A program made the translations under genes and the position numbers. DNA of 56,096 nucleotides from an uncultured Ilumatobacter sp. (GTDB lineage: Bacteria; Actinomycetota; Acidimicrobiia; Acidimicrobiales; Ilumatobacteraceae), in assembly GCA_937919625.1 (NCBI GenBank), contig CALFRK010000107.1, forward strand, positions 1 to 56,096. Direction: 5' to 3'. Shown here piece after piece: positions 15,349-23,910 of this stretch; within the stretch, counting starts at the first letter, position 1, and every line of letters starts with the position of its first letter. The notes below the pieces were generated by a model, which was not told where the DNA came from, made no database searches, and was given only the letters and a program-made list of their open reading frames with translations.

Positions 15349-16875
15349 ATGGCGCGACGTGGGGGCGGGCGAGCAGCCCGGGTAGAAGAACGCACTGGTA
15401 CCGACTCGGGTCCATCGGGGCCAGCGTTCATCCGCCGCAAGCTGATGCCGTACGACCTGATCACACCTGACGGCCTCGATCTGATCGAAGCCAAGGCCGA
15501 CCAGATCCTGGCCGAGATCGGGATCGACATCAACGAGGAGCAGGACCGTGAGGAGTTTCGTTCAGCGGGCGCCTCGATCGACGGCACCCGGGTGCGGTTC
15601 GAGCCCGGCCATGTGCGCCAACTGGTGAAGACGGCGCCGCGCGAATTCACCCAGCACGCCCGCAATCCAGACAAGTCGGTGGTGATCGGTGGCCACAACG
15701 TGGTCATGGCACCCGCCTACGGCTCGCCGTTCGTGCGGGATCTGGCCGGTGGTCGTCGTTACGCCTCGCTCGAGGACTTTCGCAACTTCATCAAGCTCAC
15801 CCATTCGACACCGTGGCTGCACCACAGCGGCGGCACGATCTGCGAACCCGTCGACGTGCCCGTCAACAAACGCCACCTCGACATGGTGTACAGCCATATC
15901 AAGTACAACGATCAGGCATTCATGGGTTCGGTCACGATCCCCGAGCGGGCGCGTGACTCGGTCGAAATGGCGCGAATCCTGTTTGGTGCCGAGTTCACCG
16001 ACGAGCACTGCGTGATCCTCGGCAACGTCAACGTCAATTCGCCACTGGTGTGGGACAACGCCATGACCGGTGCGATCCGGGCCTATGCGGAGGCCAACCA
16101 GGCGCCGGTGATCGTGCCGTTCATCCTGGGCGGGGCGATGGGGCCCGTCACCCTCGCCGGTGACATCGCCCAGGCCCACGCCGAGACATTGGTCGGCGTC
16201 GCCTTGGCACAGCTGATCCGACCGGGTTGTCCCGTGGTCTACGGCAACTTCCTGTCGTCGATGGCGCTGCGGTCGGGTTCGCCCACCTTTGGTACACCCG
16301 AACCAGCGGTCGGCTCGCTGGCCGTGGGCCAACTGGCTCGGCGGGTCGGGTTGCCGCTGCGGTGCGCAGGCGCCTTCACGTCGTCGAAGGTCCCCGATGG
16401 CCAAGCTATGGCCGAGTCGACGATGTCGATGATGTCGGCGATCCTGTGTGGTGCGAACTTCATCCTGCACTCGGCCGGTTGGCTGGAGGGCGGGTTGTCG
16501 ATGGGGTACGAGAAGTTCATGATGGACGTCGACTTCTGTGGCGCACTGCACCGCTATCTCGAGGGAGTGTCGCTCGAGGACGACGAGTTTGCGATCGACG
16601 GATTTCACGAGGTTGGTCCCGGCAAACACTTCTTCGGATCGCAGCACACCCTGCGCCACTACGAGACGGCCTTCTACGACAGCGTCACCGCCGATAACAA
16701 CAGCTTCGAGCAGTGGCGCGATGCGGGTGAATCGAGCACCGAACAACGGGCTGCCAAACGGGTTGCCGAGACGCTTGCCAGCTATCAGGCTCCACCCCTC
16801 GACGAGGCAATTGATGAGGCGCTGCTCGATTACATCGGCCGCAAAAAGGCCTCGATGCCAGACATGTGGTACTGA
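15349..16875 (+). CDS. MttB-family (non-pyrrolysine) methyltransferase 2
   Basis: A 508-residue paralog of the protein at 11463, again without an in-frame TAG. It shares long blocks with it: YGSPFVRDLAGGRRYASL, WLHHSGGTICEPVDVPV followed by KRHLDMVYSH, PFILGGAMGPVTLAGD, MALRSGSPTFGTPEPA and ILHSAGWLEGGLSMGYEKFM. Differences cluster in the substrate half, so it may take a related but different methylated amine. AGGGGC stands five bases before the ATG at 15349. The 69-bp gap in front is unusually A/C-rich, with imperfect repeats of ACGACAATTAC around 15305-15332. It is the last gene of the plus-strand cluster; a GC-rich hairpin follows at 16921. The corrinoid partner is presumably the protein at 6763. 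Confidence 0.9.
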   Translation: MARRGGGRAARVEERTGTDSGPSGPAFIRRKLMPYDLITPDGLDLIEAKADQILAEIGIDINEEQDREEFRSAGASIDGTRVRFEPGHVRQLVKTAPREFTQHARNPDKSVVIGGHNVVMAPAYGSPFVRDLAGGRRYASLEDFRNFIKLTHSTPWLHHSGGTICEPVDVPVNKRHLDMVYSHIKYNDQAFMGSVTIPERARDSVEMARILFGAEFTDEHCVILGNVNVNSPLVWDNAMTGAIRAYAEANQAPVIVPFILGGAMGPVTLAGDIAQAHAETLVGVALAQLIRPGCPVVYGNFLSSMALRSGSPTFGTPEPAVGSLAVGQLARRVGLPLRCAGAFTSSKVPDGQAMAESTMSMMSAILCGANFILHSAGWLEGGLSMGYEKFMMDVDFCGALHRYLEGVSLEDDEFAIDGFHEVGPGKHFFGSQHTLRHYETAFYDSVTADNNSFEQWRDAGESSTEQRAAKRVAETLASYQAPPLDEAIDEALLDYIGRKKASMPDMWY

Positions 16876-16920
16876 CCGGACCGTCGCGCCGCTGCCCTAC
16901 TGTTGGCACTTGGAGTGGGT

Positions 16921-16941
16921 GGGCCGGTGCAGTGCCGGCCC
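16921..16941. terminator. GC-rich hairpin between convergent mttB2 and mrpG
   Basis: GGGCCGG (16921-16927), loop TGCAGTG, CCGGCCC (16935-16941): a perfect 7-bp GC stem, 46 bp after the mttB2 stop and 70 bp from the convergent Mrp operon end. There is no T run on either strand, so it may work by hairpin alone or be a bidirectional pause site. Confidence 0.4.
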
Positions 16942-17010
16942 TCGCCGCGGTAGCACCTTGGCATTGGGCGGCGAGCCGCTGGTGGCCGATCGGCGAGGGT
17001 CAGCCGCCGA

Positions 17011-17337
17011 TCAGGTGTGGTGTTCTCGTTGGTCGAGTTCGTCGGGGCCGTCGAGCGGCGGGCGCATCGCTCGGTAGACAGAGCGACCCAGCATGTGCGA
17101 TCCGATCGAGCCCGTCAGGAGCTGGAGCACGATCACCAAAATCACGGCGGCCATCGACTGCACTGACCGGATTATCAATGCCGTGCCGATGCCGGTCAGC
17201 AACACGCCGAGCGCCGGCCCCTTGGCGGCTGCATGCATCCTGGCGTACACCTCGTCGAACCGCAGTGTCCCGATCGCGGCGAGCAGCACGAAAAGTGCGC
17301 CGGTCACCAACACGATGCCCCCGATCACATCCATCAT
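17011..17337 (-). CDS. mrpG: Mrp Na+/H+ antiporter subunit G
   Basis: A 108-residue small membrane protein, last gene of the Mrp operon. Three hydrophobic segments are visible (IGGIVLVTGALFVLLAAIG; GPALGVLLTGIGTALII; MAAVILVIVLQLLTGSIG) with the MrpG signature RFDEVYARMHAAAKG between the first two. MrpG is an essential small subunit of the multi-subunit cation/proton antiporter. The start ATG at 17337 overlaps the mrpF stop by 4 bases. A longer open frame upstream is only antisense to no gene and out of register with mrpF. Confidence 0.92.
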   Translation of the reverse strand: MMDVIGGIVLVTGALFVLLAAIGTLRFDEVYARMHAAAKGPALGVLLTGIGTALIIRSVQSMAAVILVIVLQLLTGSIGSHMLGRSVYRAMRPPLDGPDELDQREHHT

Positions 17338-17585
17338 CCGCCTCGCTGTTCGACGTACCGGGCCAAGACGCCGGTTGCGATGAACCCAAGCAGTGCCACA
17401 ACCAACACGGTGTCGAGCCCAATCGCCGATCGCTGTTCGGCTGCCGCTACGAGGACACCACACATGACCGTGATCAGTAGCCCATCGAGAGCGATCACCC
17501 GGTCGGGAACGCTCGGGCCGAGCAGGAGCCGGATCATGAAGATCACGGCGGCGACCGACAAGATGCAATAGGCGGCGATGGTCAT
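17334..17585 (-). CDS. mrpF: Mrp Na+/H+ antiporter subunit F
   Basis: An 83-residue membrane protein with three hydrophobic helices and the MrpF signature LLLGPSVPDRVIALDGL after the first. LDTVLVVALLGFIATGVLARY forms the last helix. It overlaps mrpE by 4 bases at its start and mrpG by 4 bases at its end, so the three small subunits are translated in coupled fashion. Confidence 0.93.
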   Translation of the reverse strand: MTIAAYCILSVAAVIFMIRLLLGPSVPDRVIALDGLLITVMCGVLVAAAEQRSAIGLDTVLVVALLGFIATGVLARYVEQRGG

Positions 17586-18121
17586 GGCGTGCTGCCGGCG
17601 AGTTGGGAACGAGCTGCCGGTGACCCAAAGGCGCGCACAGAAAGCTCTTCGATTCGCAATAGGTCTCGCCTAACGCGCTCGAGATCGTGCAGGTGCAGTA
17701 CGTGGACGTAGAGAACCGGGGGTGAACCCTCGGCTTCGATCACCAGCGACCCAGGCGTCAGGGTGATGACGTCGGCGACCAACATCGTGGCGAAGTTCGA
17801 TTCGGTGCGCAGGGGCACCTCGACGATGCCGGTGTTGATGCGGTTGCGAGGGGTGACGATCTCCCACGCCAGCACGAGATTTGCTTCGACCAGTTTGAAG
17901 AGGAAGAAACTCAGGAAATGGAGTGCGGCGATCGGTGACAACCTGGCACGGTGTTCGGGGTGGCGACGCTCGGATCGTTCCATGCCAGTTCGGGCGAACA
18001 GCAGCACGACGACCGCCACCACCAGGCCGCTGACGACGTTGGCGATGCTGAGATTTCCCCACAAGAGCACCCACAGGATCACGATCCACACCAGCACCGC
18101 GGGGAGACGTACGGCGCTCAT
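17582..18121 (-). CDS. mrpE: Mrp Na+/H+ antiporter subunit E
   Basis: A 179-residue MrpE. The N-terminus has two close hydrophobic segments (LPAVLVWIVILWVLLWGNLS; VVSGLVVAVVVLLF), then HFLSFFLFKLVEANLVLAWEIV and the soluble C-terminal domain with TESNFATMLVADVITLTPGS and LYVHVLHLHDLERVRRDLLRIE, all characteristic of MrpE. Its start overlaps the mrpD stop (ATGA). Confidence 0.93.
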   Translation of the reverse strand: MSAVRLPAVLVWIVILWVLLWGNLSIANVVSGLVVAVVVLLFARTGMERSERRHPEHRARLSPIAALHFLSFFLFKLVEANLVLAWEIVTPRNRINTGIVEVPLRTESNFATMLVADVITLTPGSLVIEAEGSPPVLYVHVLHLHDLERVRRDLLRIEELSVRAFGSPAARSQLAGSTP

Positions 18122-19617
18122 TTTTCAGACTCCAACACCGCTTCGACGTATCGTTCGGGAGCCAGCAGATCGGCGCCGGCTCGCTCGGATATGTCGTAGA
18201 TCAGACCGGCGAACACGCTGACTGCGATCGACGCCGCCGCCAACAGAGCGGTCGCTCCGATCATCCCGATCGGGCCACCCAGGGCACCGTCGGTTTGCGG
18301 CTCGCGAACCGGTTGTTGATCGGGCTCACCCCAAAACACGCCTGCCCAGATCTTCGTCATCGAATACAGCGTGAGCAGTCCGACGGCAAGGCTGATGCCG
18401 ACGGCGTACCACGACGAAGCGGCGATGCCGGCGTCGACCAGGGCGAACTTGGCGAGGAACCCTGAGAACGGTGGGATTCCGGCCAGGCTGAGGGCCGGCA
18501 CCGCGAACAGCAATGCCAGCACCGGTGCAGAACGAACCAGTCCGCCCACCTCCGAGAGCCGGCTCGAGCCGGCCCGCCGGTCGACGAGCCCGGTTACGAG
18601 GAAGAGTGCGGTCTTCACGATGATGTGGTGCACGATGTAGAAGATCGCGCCGGCCAACCCGGCCACCGTGAACAGGCCGAGCCCGAAGATCATGTATCCG
18701 ATCTGGCTGATGATGTGGAACGCCAGGATCCGTTTCATGTCGTCCTGGGCGATCGCGCCCAGTACGCCGATCGTCATCGTCAGCACGGCCACCACGATCA
18801 GCACGGTGCCCATCCAGTCGGGGGCGTCGAACAGCAGCGTCTGCGTGCGAATGATGGCGTAAACCCCGACCTTGGTCAGCAGCCCAGCAAAGATCGCCGT
18901 GACCGGGCCGGGTGCCGTGGGGTAGCTGTCGGGCAACCAGAAGAACAGCGGAAACAGGCCGGCCTTGATTCCGAACACCACCAGCAGGGCCAGCGCGAAC
19001 GCTGCTCGGATACCACCGTCGAGCTCGGCCAGGCGAACGCTGAGATCGGCCATGTTGACGGTACCTGTGCTGGCGTACAGCAGCGCCAACACCGTGATGA
19101 ACAGCGTCGAGGCGACGAGGCTGATCACGACATAGCTCATGCCCGAGCGGACCTGGTCGGGGCGACCACCGATCGTGATCAACACGTAGCTGGCGGCGAG
19201 CATCATCTCGAAGGCGACGAACAAGTTGAACAGGTCGGCGGTCAGGAAACTGGCGGAGACGCCGGTCGCCAACACGAGGTAGACGGGGTGGAACACGACC
19301 CGCTGGCGCTCTTGTCCGGCCTGCCCGATGGCGTAGATCATCACGGCCAGCAACACCAGCGACGACACCACCAGCATCAACCCGGCGAGCCGGTCGACGA
19401 CCAGCGTGATGCCGAGCGGGGCCGACCATCCACCTGACCGGTGCACGACGAACCCGTCGTCGTCGGCCCCGACGAGCAGCGCAACGCTGATGCCCAGTAC
19501 GGCCGTGAGGGCGGCGATGCTGATGATGCGCTGAACGTTGCGCCACCGGCCGACCAGGATCGACAGCGCAGCGGCGATCAGCGGGATTGCCAGCGGCAGT
19601 GGGACGAGCGATCTCAT
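18118..19617 (-). CDS. mrpD: Mrp Na+/H+ antiporter subunit D (NuoN/NuoL-like)
   Basis: A 499-residue membrane protein of the proton-pumping NuoN/NuoM/MrpD family with about 14 hydrophobic helices. Characteristic parts are LVVDRLAGLMLVVSSLVLLA, LFVAFEMMLAASYVLITIGG with the conserved Glu in TM5, FGIKAGLFPLFFWLPDSYPT with the conserved Lys of TM7, and IAQDDMKRILAFHIISQIGY with a further conserved Lys. These residues form the cation/proton path in the complex. It overlaps both mrpC and mrpE by 4 bases. Confidence 0.94.
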   Translation of the reverse strand: MRSLVPLPLAIPLIAAALSILVGRWRNVQRIISIAALTAVLGISVALLVGADDDGFVVHRSGGWSAPLGITLVVDRLAGLMLVVSSLVLLAVMIYAIGQAGQERQRVVFHPVYLVLATGVSASFLTADLFNLFVAFEMMLAASYVLITIGGRPDQVRSGMSYVVISLVASTLFITVLALLYASTGTVNMADLSVRLAELDGGIRAAFALALLVVFGIKAGLFPLFFWLPDSYPTAPGPVTAIFAGLLTKVGVYAIIRTQTLLFDAPDWMGTVLIVVAVLTMTIGVLGAIAQDDMKRILAFHIISQIGYMIFGLGLFTVAGLAGAIFYIVHHIIVKTALFLVTGLVDRRAGSSRLSEVGGLVRSAPVLALLFAVPALSLAGIPPFSGFLAKFALVDAGIAASSWYAVGISLAVGLLTLYSMTKIWAGVFWGEPDQQPVREPQTDGALGGPIGMIGATALLAAASIAVSVFAGLIYDISERAGADLLAPERYVEAVLESEK

Positions 19618-20051
19618 GGCTGATCCGCCTGGTTGCTCGCCAGATCGGATGGAAGCTCGGCGTCGGGATCGAAGTCGGGATGCTCGGACTCGGCGTGGTC
19701 GGCTTCCCAGCGCTCGATCATGCGGTCCTCAACGTCGTCTTCGACCTGGTCGTCGCCCGTAAGTTGCCAGCTGCGGTAGCCGAGGGCCAGCAGGAACGCG
19801 GTGATGCCGAACGTGATCACGATCGCCGTGAGGGCCAGCGCCTGGGGGAGCGGGTCGGCGTAGTCGCTCAGTGGCGAACCATCGATGATCGGCGGGCGCC
19901 CGCCGGTGCCGCCCGATGTGATCAACAGCAGATTGGCGCCGTGGCCGAGCAGGCCAACACCGATGATGATGCGCGAGAGGCGCCGTTGCATCAGCAGCCA
20001 CGATCCGCAGGCGAACAACAGCCCGGAGAGTGCGGCGATCAGGATCGTCAT
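19614..20051 (-). CDS. mrpC: Mrp Na+/H+ antiporter subunit C (NuoK-like)
   Basis: A 145-residue NuoK-like subunit with three hydrophobic helices: ILIAALSGLLFACGSWLLM, IIIGVGLLGHGANLLLIT with the conserved Gly-His-Asn stretch, and ALALTAIVITFGITAFLLAL. The roughly 40-residue acidic C-terminal tail is longer than usual. The ATG at 20051 overlaps the stop of the MrpA-MrpB gene by 4 bases; an upstream frame extension is antisense noise. Confidence 0.92.
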   Translation of the reverse strand: MTILIAALSGLLFACGSWLLMQRRLSRIIIGVGLLGHGANLLLITSGGTGGRPPIIDGSPLSDYADPLPQALALTAIVITFGITAFLLALGYRSWQLTGDDQVEDDVEDRMIERWEADHAESEHPDFDPDAELPSDLASNQADQP

Positions 20052-22852
20052 GACGTCACCGCTTCTGGCAACTCGGACGTCTCGGGCGCGTGTTCGTCGC
20101 CGAACGCTTCGTAGGCCATCAGCACCAGGCCGACGACCACGAGATAGACACCGATGTCGAACGGCAGCGCCGAGGTGGCCTTCATGGTTCCGAGCGGCCC
20201 GAGATCCCACGCGATGCCGGCATGCTCGAGCAGCGAGTTGCCAGTGGCGAGCGGCACCAGCGCGGTGAGGGCGGAGATCGTGAGCCCACCACCGAGGATG
20301 GTCCATGGCGCGAGCCGGAACGATTTGCGTACCGCCGCCACGCCACCGGCGATGTATCGCAGGCTGATCGCGGCGCCGGCGGTGAGGCCGCCGACAAACC
20401 CGCCGCCCGGCTGATTGTGGCCGGCGAACAGGAAGTACACCGACAATACGAGGATGCTCGGGTAGAGCAGTCGGGCCGAGGCATCGACGAGCGGCAGTTC
20501 GGCGAAGCCGCGTCCGCTGGCGGACCGGTCGCGGCGACGATCACTGGGGCGGCGTCCCGCCCTGGCCAGCGACACGGCGCCGAGCGCGGCTACCACCAGC
20601 ACCGTGATCTCGCCCAACGTGTCGAGCCCGCGGAAGTCGACGAGGATGACGTTGACGACGTTCGAGCCTTTGCCGTCTGGCACGGACCGCTCGAGCATCT
20701 CCGCTGAAATCGACGTTTGTGATACGTCACTGCGGGCGCCGGCAGACACGAGCGCAAGCACAAACACGGTCACGCCGACCAGGCCGGCAACAGCCAGCCG
20801 CGCCGCTGTGGTGACAGCTGCCTTGGAGTCGGCGAAGCGTCGTGGCAAGAACCGCAACACCAGTACAAACAACACCGTGGCCAGGGTTTCGATGGTGAAC
20901 TGCGTGAGGGCGAGGTCGGGAGCGCCTTGCACGACGTAGAAGCCGGCCATCGCGAAGCCGACCGCCCCGAGCAACAGCGCCGCAGCTATGCGGCGGCGTA
21001 CGACCGTGGCACCGATCGCGGCGACGACGATCACAGCGGCGATCGGCACATGAACCCACGTGCCGATCGTGTCGGGCCACGTTTCGAACGAGGTCAGCGC
21101 CGGAACGAGCGGCAGCGCGGCGGCGACACCGAGGATGATCATGAGGTAGATCGGCAGCGAACCGTTCTGCACGATGCCGGTGCTCTTCTTGGCGAACCGC
21201 GAAGTGCCCGTAACGATGCCCCAGAAAACCCGGTCGCTGTCGGGCCAAGGGGCGACGGCGTCACCAAACCCGTGCTGGAGCCGTTCGACGCGCTGGCGGA
21301 GAGCGATCGTAACGAGGCCGGCGACGATGATCACGGCCGACAGCAGGAGCGCGGTGTTGAATCCCGCCCACAACACGACGGGTTTGGGTTTGGCGGCGGC
21401 GTACAGCGATTCGGTGGCCGAGCGAACCGTCTCGTCGACCAGCACGGGTGCGAGACCCGCTGCGAGCGAGCCGAGTGCCAGCAGCGCTGCGGGCGCCACG
21501 AACCACGCCGTCGGTGCCGGCGCTGTGGGGGAGATCCGTTGGCGGTCGGATTCGCCGAGCCGGCCGAGCACCCCGAGCACGAACCGGCCCGAATAGGCGA
21601 CCGTGAGGATCGATCCCACGACCAGTACGACGACGATCGCGGTCCCACCGCTAAAGTCGGCGTGGAGGGCGGCGTCGAGCCCCTTCTCCTTGGCGATGAA
21701 GCCGAGCAGCGGCGGAAATCCGGCCATCGAGGCCGCCGCCAGCACCGACGTGATGATCACCGGATGCCAACCGCTTCCAAAGCCGTGCAGCTTGCGCACG
21801 TCGCGGGTGCCCGTCTGGTGGTCGATGATGCCGACCACCATGAAGAGGGCGGCCTTGAAGGCGCCATGGGCGATCAGCACCACGATCCCGGCCTGGGCGA
21901 GGTCGTAGCGGCCCATGCCGAACAGCAACATCATGAACGCCAGCTGGCTGACGGTGCCGTAGGCCAACAGCAGCTTGAGGTCGTGCTGGCGCAGCGCCCG
22001 CCAGCCGCCCACGATCATCGTCGCCGATGAGACCAAGATCACCAGCGTGCGCCAGGCACCGAGGTCGGCCAGCGGCGGTGCAAGACGGGCGACGAGATAC
22101 ACACCTGCTTTGACCATCGTGGCTGCGTGAAGATAGGCGCTGATCGGAGTCGGGGCCACCATCGCGCCGGGCAACCAGCCGGCGAACGGCAGTTGGGCCG
22201 ATTTCGTGAAGGCGCCGATCAGGACCAAGACGATGCCGACGGTGACGGTCGAGCCGCCGGGTGCAGCGTCGACGAGCTCGCTCAGCCGGTACGTGCCGGC
22301 CGATTGACCGATCAACACGAAGCCGGCCAGCATCGCCAGGCCACCCGAACCGGTGATCAGTATCGCCGACAGCGCAGCATCGCGTGCCCGAGGATTGCGG
22401 TCATCGTTGCCGATCAGTAGGTACGACGTGATCGACGTGAGCTCCCAAAACAAAAACAGCGCGATCAGGTGGTCCGACAGCACCACGCCGAGCATCGCCC
22501 CAGCGAACATCGTGAGCAGTCCGGCGAGCCGCGCAGTTCCCGGCTTGGGATGCGAGAAATAGCCGAGTGCGTAGATACACACGAAGATGCCGATTCCGGA
22601 CACGAGGCCGACCATCACGGCGCTCATCGCATCGAGGCGTAGGTCGATCGCCAGGTCGAGCTGCGGGATCCACTCGATCCGTTGTTGGATGGCGTTGCCG
22701 TCGCGCACCGACCCGAGCTTGGTCGCCAGCCAGGCCATGGTGACGGCCGGGGCGAGGGCAGCAAACAAGAATCCGCGTCTGCCGAGCCGGTCGCCAATTG
22801 CGACAACGGCGCCTCCTAGCAGGAAGTGGAAGATGAGGATAGTCAGGAGCAT
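20048..22852 (-). CDS. mrpA: Mrp Na+/H+ antiporter subunit A fused to subunit B
   Basis: A 934-residue fusion. Residues 1 to about 500 are the NuoL-like proton-pumping unit with FLFWELTSITSYLLIGND, SAQLPFAGWLPGAMVAPTPI and SAYLHAATMVKAGVYLVAR, all classic MrpA/NuoL blocks. Residues about 560-770 cover the MrpA C-terminal region (PDLALTQFTIETLATVLFV and VNVILVDFRGLDTLGEI). From about residue 786 the protein is MrpB: ILVLSVYFLFAGHNQPGGGF, then LTAGAAISLRYIAGG and a LGPLGTMKATSALPFDIGVY tail. A/B fusion is known in some lineages, so it is not novel. It is the first gene of the operon and, with mrpCDEFG, gives a complete antiporter. Mrp systems export Na+ and support osmotic and pH balance, which may matter in a cell that handles osmolyte betaines. 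Confidence 0.94.
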   Translation of the reverse strand: MLLTILIFHFLLGGAVVAIGDRLGRRGFLFAALAPAVTMAWLATKLGSVRDGNAIQQRIEWIPQLDLAIDLRLDAMSAVMVGLVSGIGIFVCIYALGYFSHPKPGTARLAGLLTMFAGAMLGVVLSDHLIALFLFWELTSITSYLLIGNDDRNPRARDAALSAILITGSGGLAMLAGFVLIGQSAGTYRLSELVDAAPGGSTVTVGIVLVLIGAFTKSAQLPFAGWLPGAMVAPTPISAYLHAATMVKAGVYLVARLAPPLADLGAWRTLVILVSSATMIVGGWRALRQHDLKLLLAYGTVSQLAFMMLLFGMGRYDLAQAGIVVLIAHGAFKAALFMVVGIIDHQTGTRDVRKLHGFGSGWHPVIITSVLAAASMAGFPPLLGFIAKEKGLDAALHADFSGGTAIVVVLVVGSILTVAYSGRFVLGVLGRLGESDRQRISPTAPAPTAWFVAPAALLALGSLAAGLAPVLVDETVRSATESLYAAAKPKPVVLWAGFNTALLLSAVIIVAGLVTIALRQRVERLQHGFGDAVAPWPDSDRVFWGIVTGTSRFAKKSTGIVQNGSLPIYLMIILGVAAALPLVPALTSFETWPDTIGTWVHVPIAAVIVVAAIGATVVRRRIAAALLLGAVGFAMAGFYVVQGAPDLALTQFTIETLATVLFVLVLRFLPRRFADSKAAVTTAARLAVAGLVGVTVFVLALVSAGARSDVSQTSISAEMLERSVPDGKGSNVVNVILVDFRGLDTLGEITVLVVAALGAVSLARAGRRPSDRRRDRSASGRGFAELPLVDASARLLYPSILVLSVYFLFAGHNQPGGGFVGGLTAGAAISLRYIAGGVAAVRKSFRLAPWTILGGGLTISALTALVPLATGNSLLEHAGIAWDLGPLGTMKATSALPFDIGVYLVVVGLVLMAYEAFGDEHAPETSELPEAVTS

Positions 22853-22941
22853 GGATTGTGGGGGGGGCTGACCAGACTTTTGGCGAGCCTAGATGGCAGT
22901 CGCCCAGTCTAGTCGTGTACCGGTCTATGGCGTACCGATGA

Positions 22942-22965
22942 AATAGGTAATCAGATTGACCTATT
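22942..22965. promoter_or_regulatory. Inverted repeat between mrpA and the winged-helix regulator
   Basis: AATAGGT (22942-22948) and ACCTATT (22959-22965) are perfect 7-bp inverted arms with a 10-bp spacer, in an AT-rich pocket 26 bp before the regulator gene and about 90 bp before mrpA on the other strand. Position and form suggest an operator, perhaps for the adjacent winged-helix protein. No promoter elements could be assigned with confidence. Confidence 0.45.
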
Positions 22966-22990
22966 GTGATTGGTATGTTATAGATGCTAC

Positions 22991-23308
22991 ATGAGCGAGC
23001 GCGAGTTGTCCTCCGAGTCTGCCCGCCAGGGATGGACGTTTCTCACTAACCACGCCCACGTCCTGATCGCCATAAGCCGCAGCCCCGAGCTGCGCCAGCG
23101 CGACATCAGTCGACTGGTGGGGATCACCGAGGGTGCTGTGCAGCGAATTCTGCACGAACTCGAAGAGGCGGGTTTCCTGCATCGCGAACGGGTCGGACGG
23201 CGCAATCGCTACCAGGTCGATGCTGATCGTCCCTTGCGGCACCCGCTCGAGGGCGGCCACACCGTCGCCGAGATTCTTCACAGCGTCAACGATCCGGTCG
23301 CGTCGTGA
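22991..23308 (+). CDS. Small winged-helix transcriptional regulator
   Basis: A 105-residue DNA-binding protein. The central part is a winged HTH of MarR/ArsR type: LRQRDISRLVGITEGAVQRI is the helix-turn-helix, and LEEAGFLHRERVGRRNRYQV is the following helix and wing. No metal-binding Cys pair of ArsR metal sensors is present. The ATG at 22991 is taken (MSERELSS); a GTG-type extension to 22970 would cross the AT-rich promoter. The gene overlaps the carbonic anhydrase start by 4 bases (GTGA), so it probably controls that gene, and perhaps the divergent mrp operon, through the inverted repeat at 22942-22965. Confidence 0.8.
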   Translation: MSERELSSESARQGWTFLTNHAHVLIAISRSPELRQRDISRLVGITEGAVQRILHELEEAGFLHRERVGRRNRYQVDADRPLRHPLEGGHTVAEILHSVNDPVAS

Positions 23309-23907
23309 CGTCGTTTGCAACTCTCCAGCCCACCGAACCAGAGCGAGCCACCGTGACGATTTCTGCCTCATCAGAGTTCACCGCCAGCATTGCCGAGCTA
23401 GTCGATCGAAATCGAAGCTACGCGTCGCGGTTCGACGATGCCGGCCTAAAGGTCAATCCAACTCGACAATTGGCGGTGGTGACCTGCATGGACTCGCGCA
23501 TAGACACGTTCGCGGTGCTCGGGCTCGGTAATGGTGAAGCACACATCATCCGCAACGCCGGCGGCATCATTACCGACGACGTGATCCGCTCGCTGTGCCT
23601 CTCCCAGCGGTTTCTCGGCACACGCGAGATCGTGCTAGTACACCACACTGACTGCGGGCTACAGAAGGTGAACGAGGCCGAGTTCCGTGACGAGCTAGCG
23701 GCTGAGCTGGGGGTCAAGCCATGGTGGTCGCTCGAGGCGTTCACCGACCCCTACGAAGACGTGCGCCAGTCGATTCAGCGGCTCTTCATGACGCCATTCA
23801 TCCAGCACAAAGAATGTATCTCCGGCTTCGTGTACGACGTGACCGACGGACTGCTGCAAGAGGTGCGGCTCGATGGCACCTCGCCGCCCCGTGACTCACA
23901 CAATTGA
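23305..23907 (+). CDS. Beta-class carbonic anhydrase
   Basis: A 200-residue zinc enzyme interconverting CO2 and bicarbonate. The two zinc-site motifs are clear: TCMDSR with Cys 61, Asp 63 and Arg 65, and HHTDCG with His 114 and Cys 117; RNAGG lies between them. It belongs to the shorter type found in actinobacteria. The GTG at 23305 overlaps the regulator stop, suggesting coupling; an internal GTG at 23353 would remove 16 poorly conserved residues. A link with C1 oxidation (CO2 from methyl groups) or pH balance with the Mrp antiporter is possible but only inferred from position. Confidence 0.92.
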   Translation: MTSFATLQPTEPERATVTISASSEFTASIAELVDRNRSYASRFDDAGLKVNPTRQLAVVTCMDSRIDTFAVLGLGNGEAHIIRNAGGIITDDVIRSLCLSQRFLGTREIVLVHHTDCGLQKVNEAEFRDELAAELGVKPWWSLEAFTDPYEDVRQSIQRLFMTPFIQHKECISGFVYDVTDGLLQEVRLDGTSPPRDSHN

Positions 23908-23910
23908 TCG

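Noticed and set aside
15562-16746. A 394-codon minus-strand open frame opposite mttB2
   Set aside because: It is a shadow of the strongly conserved MttB frame, rich in Arg, His and Asp, with no motif.
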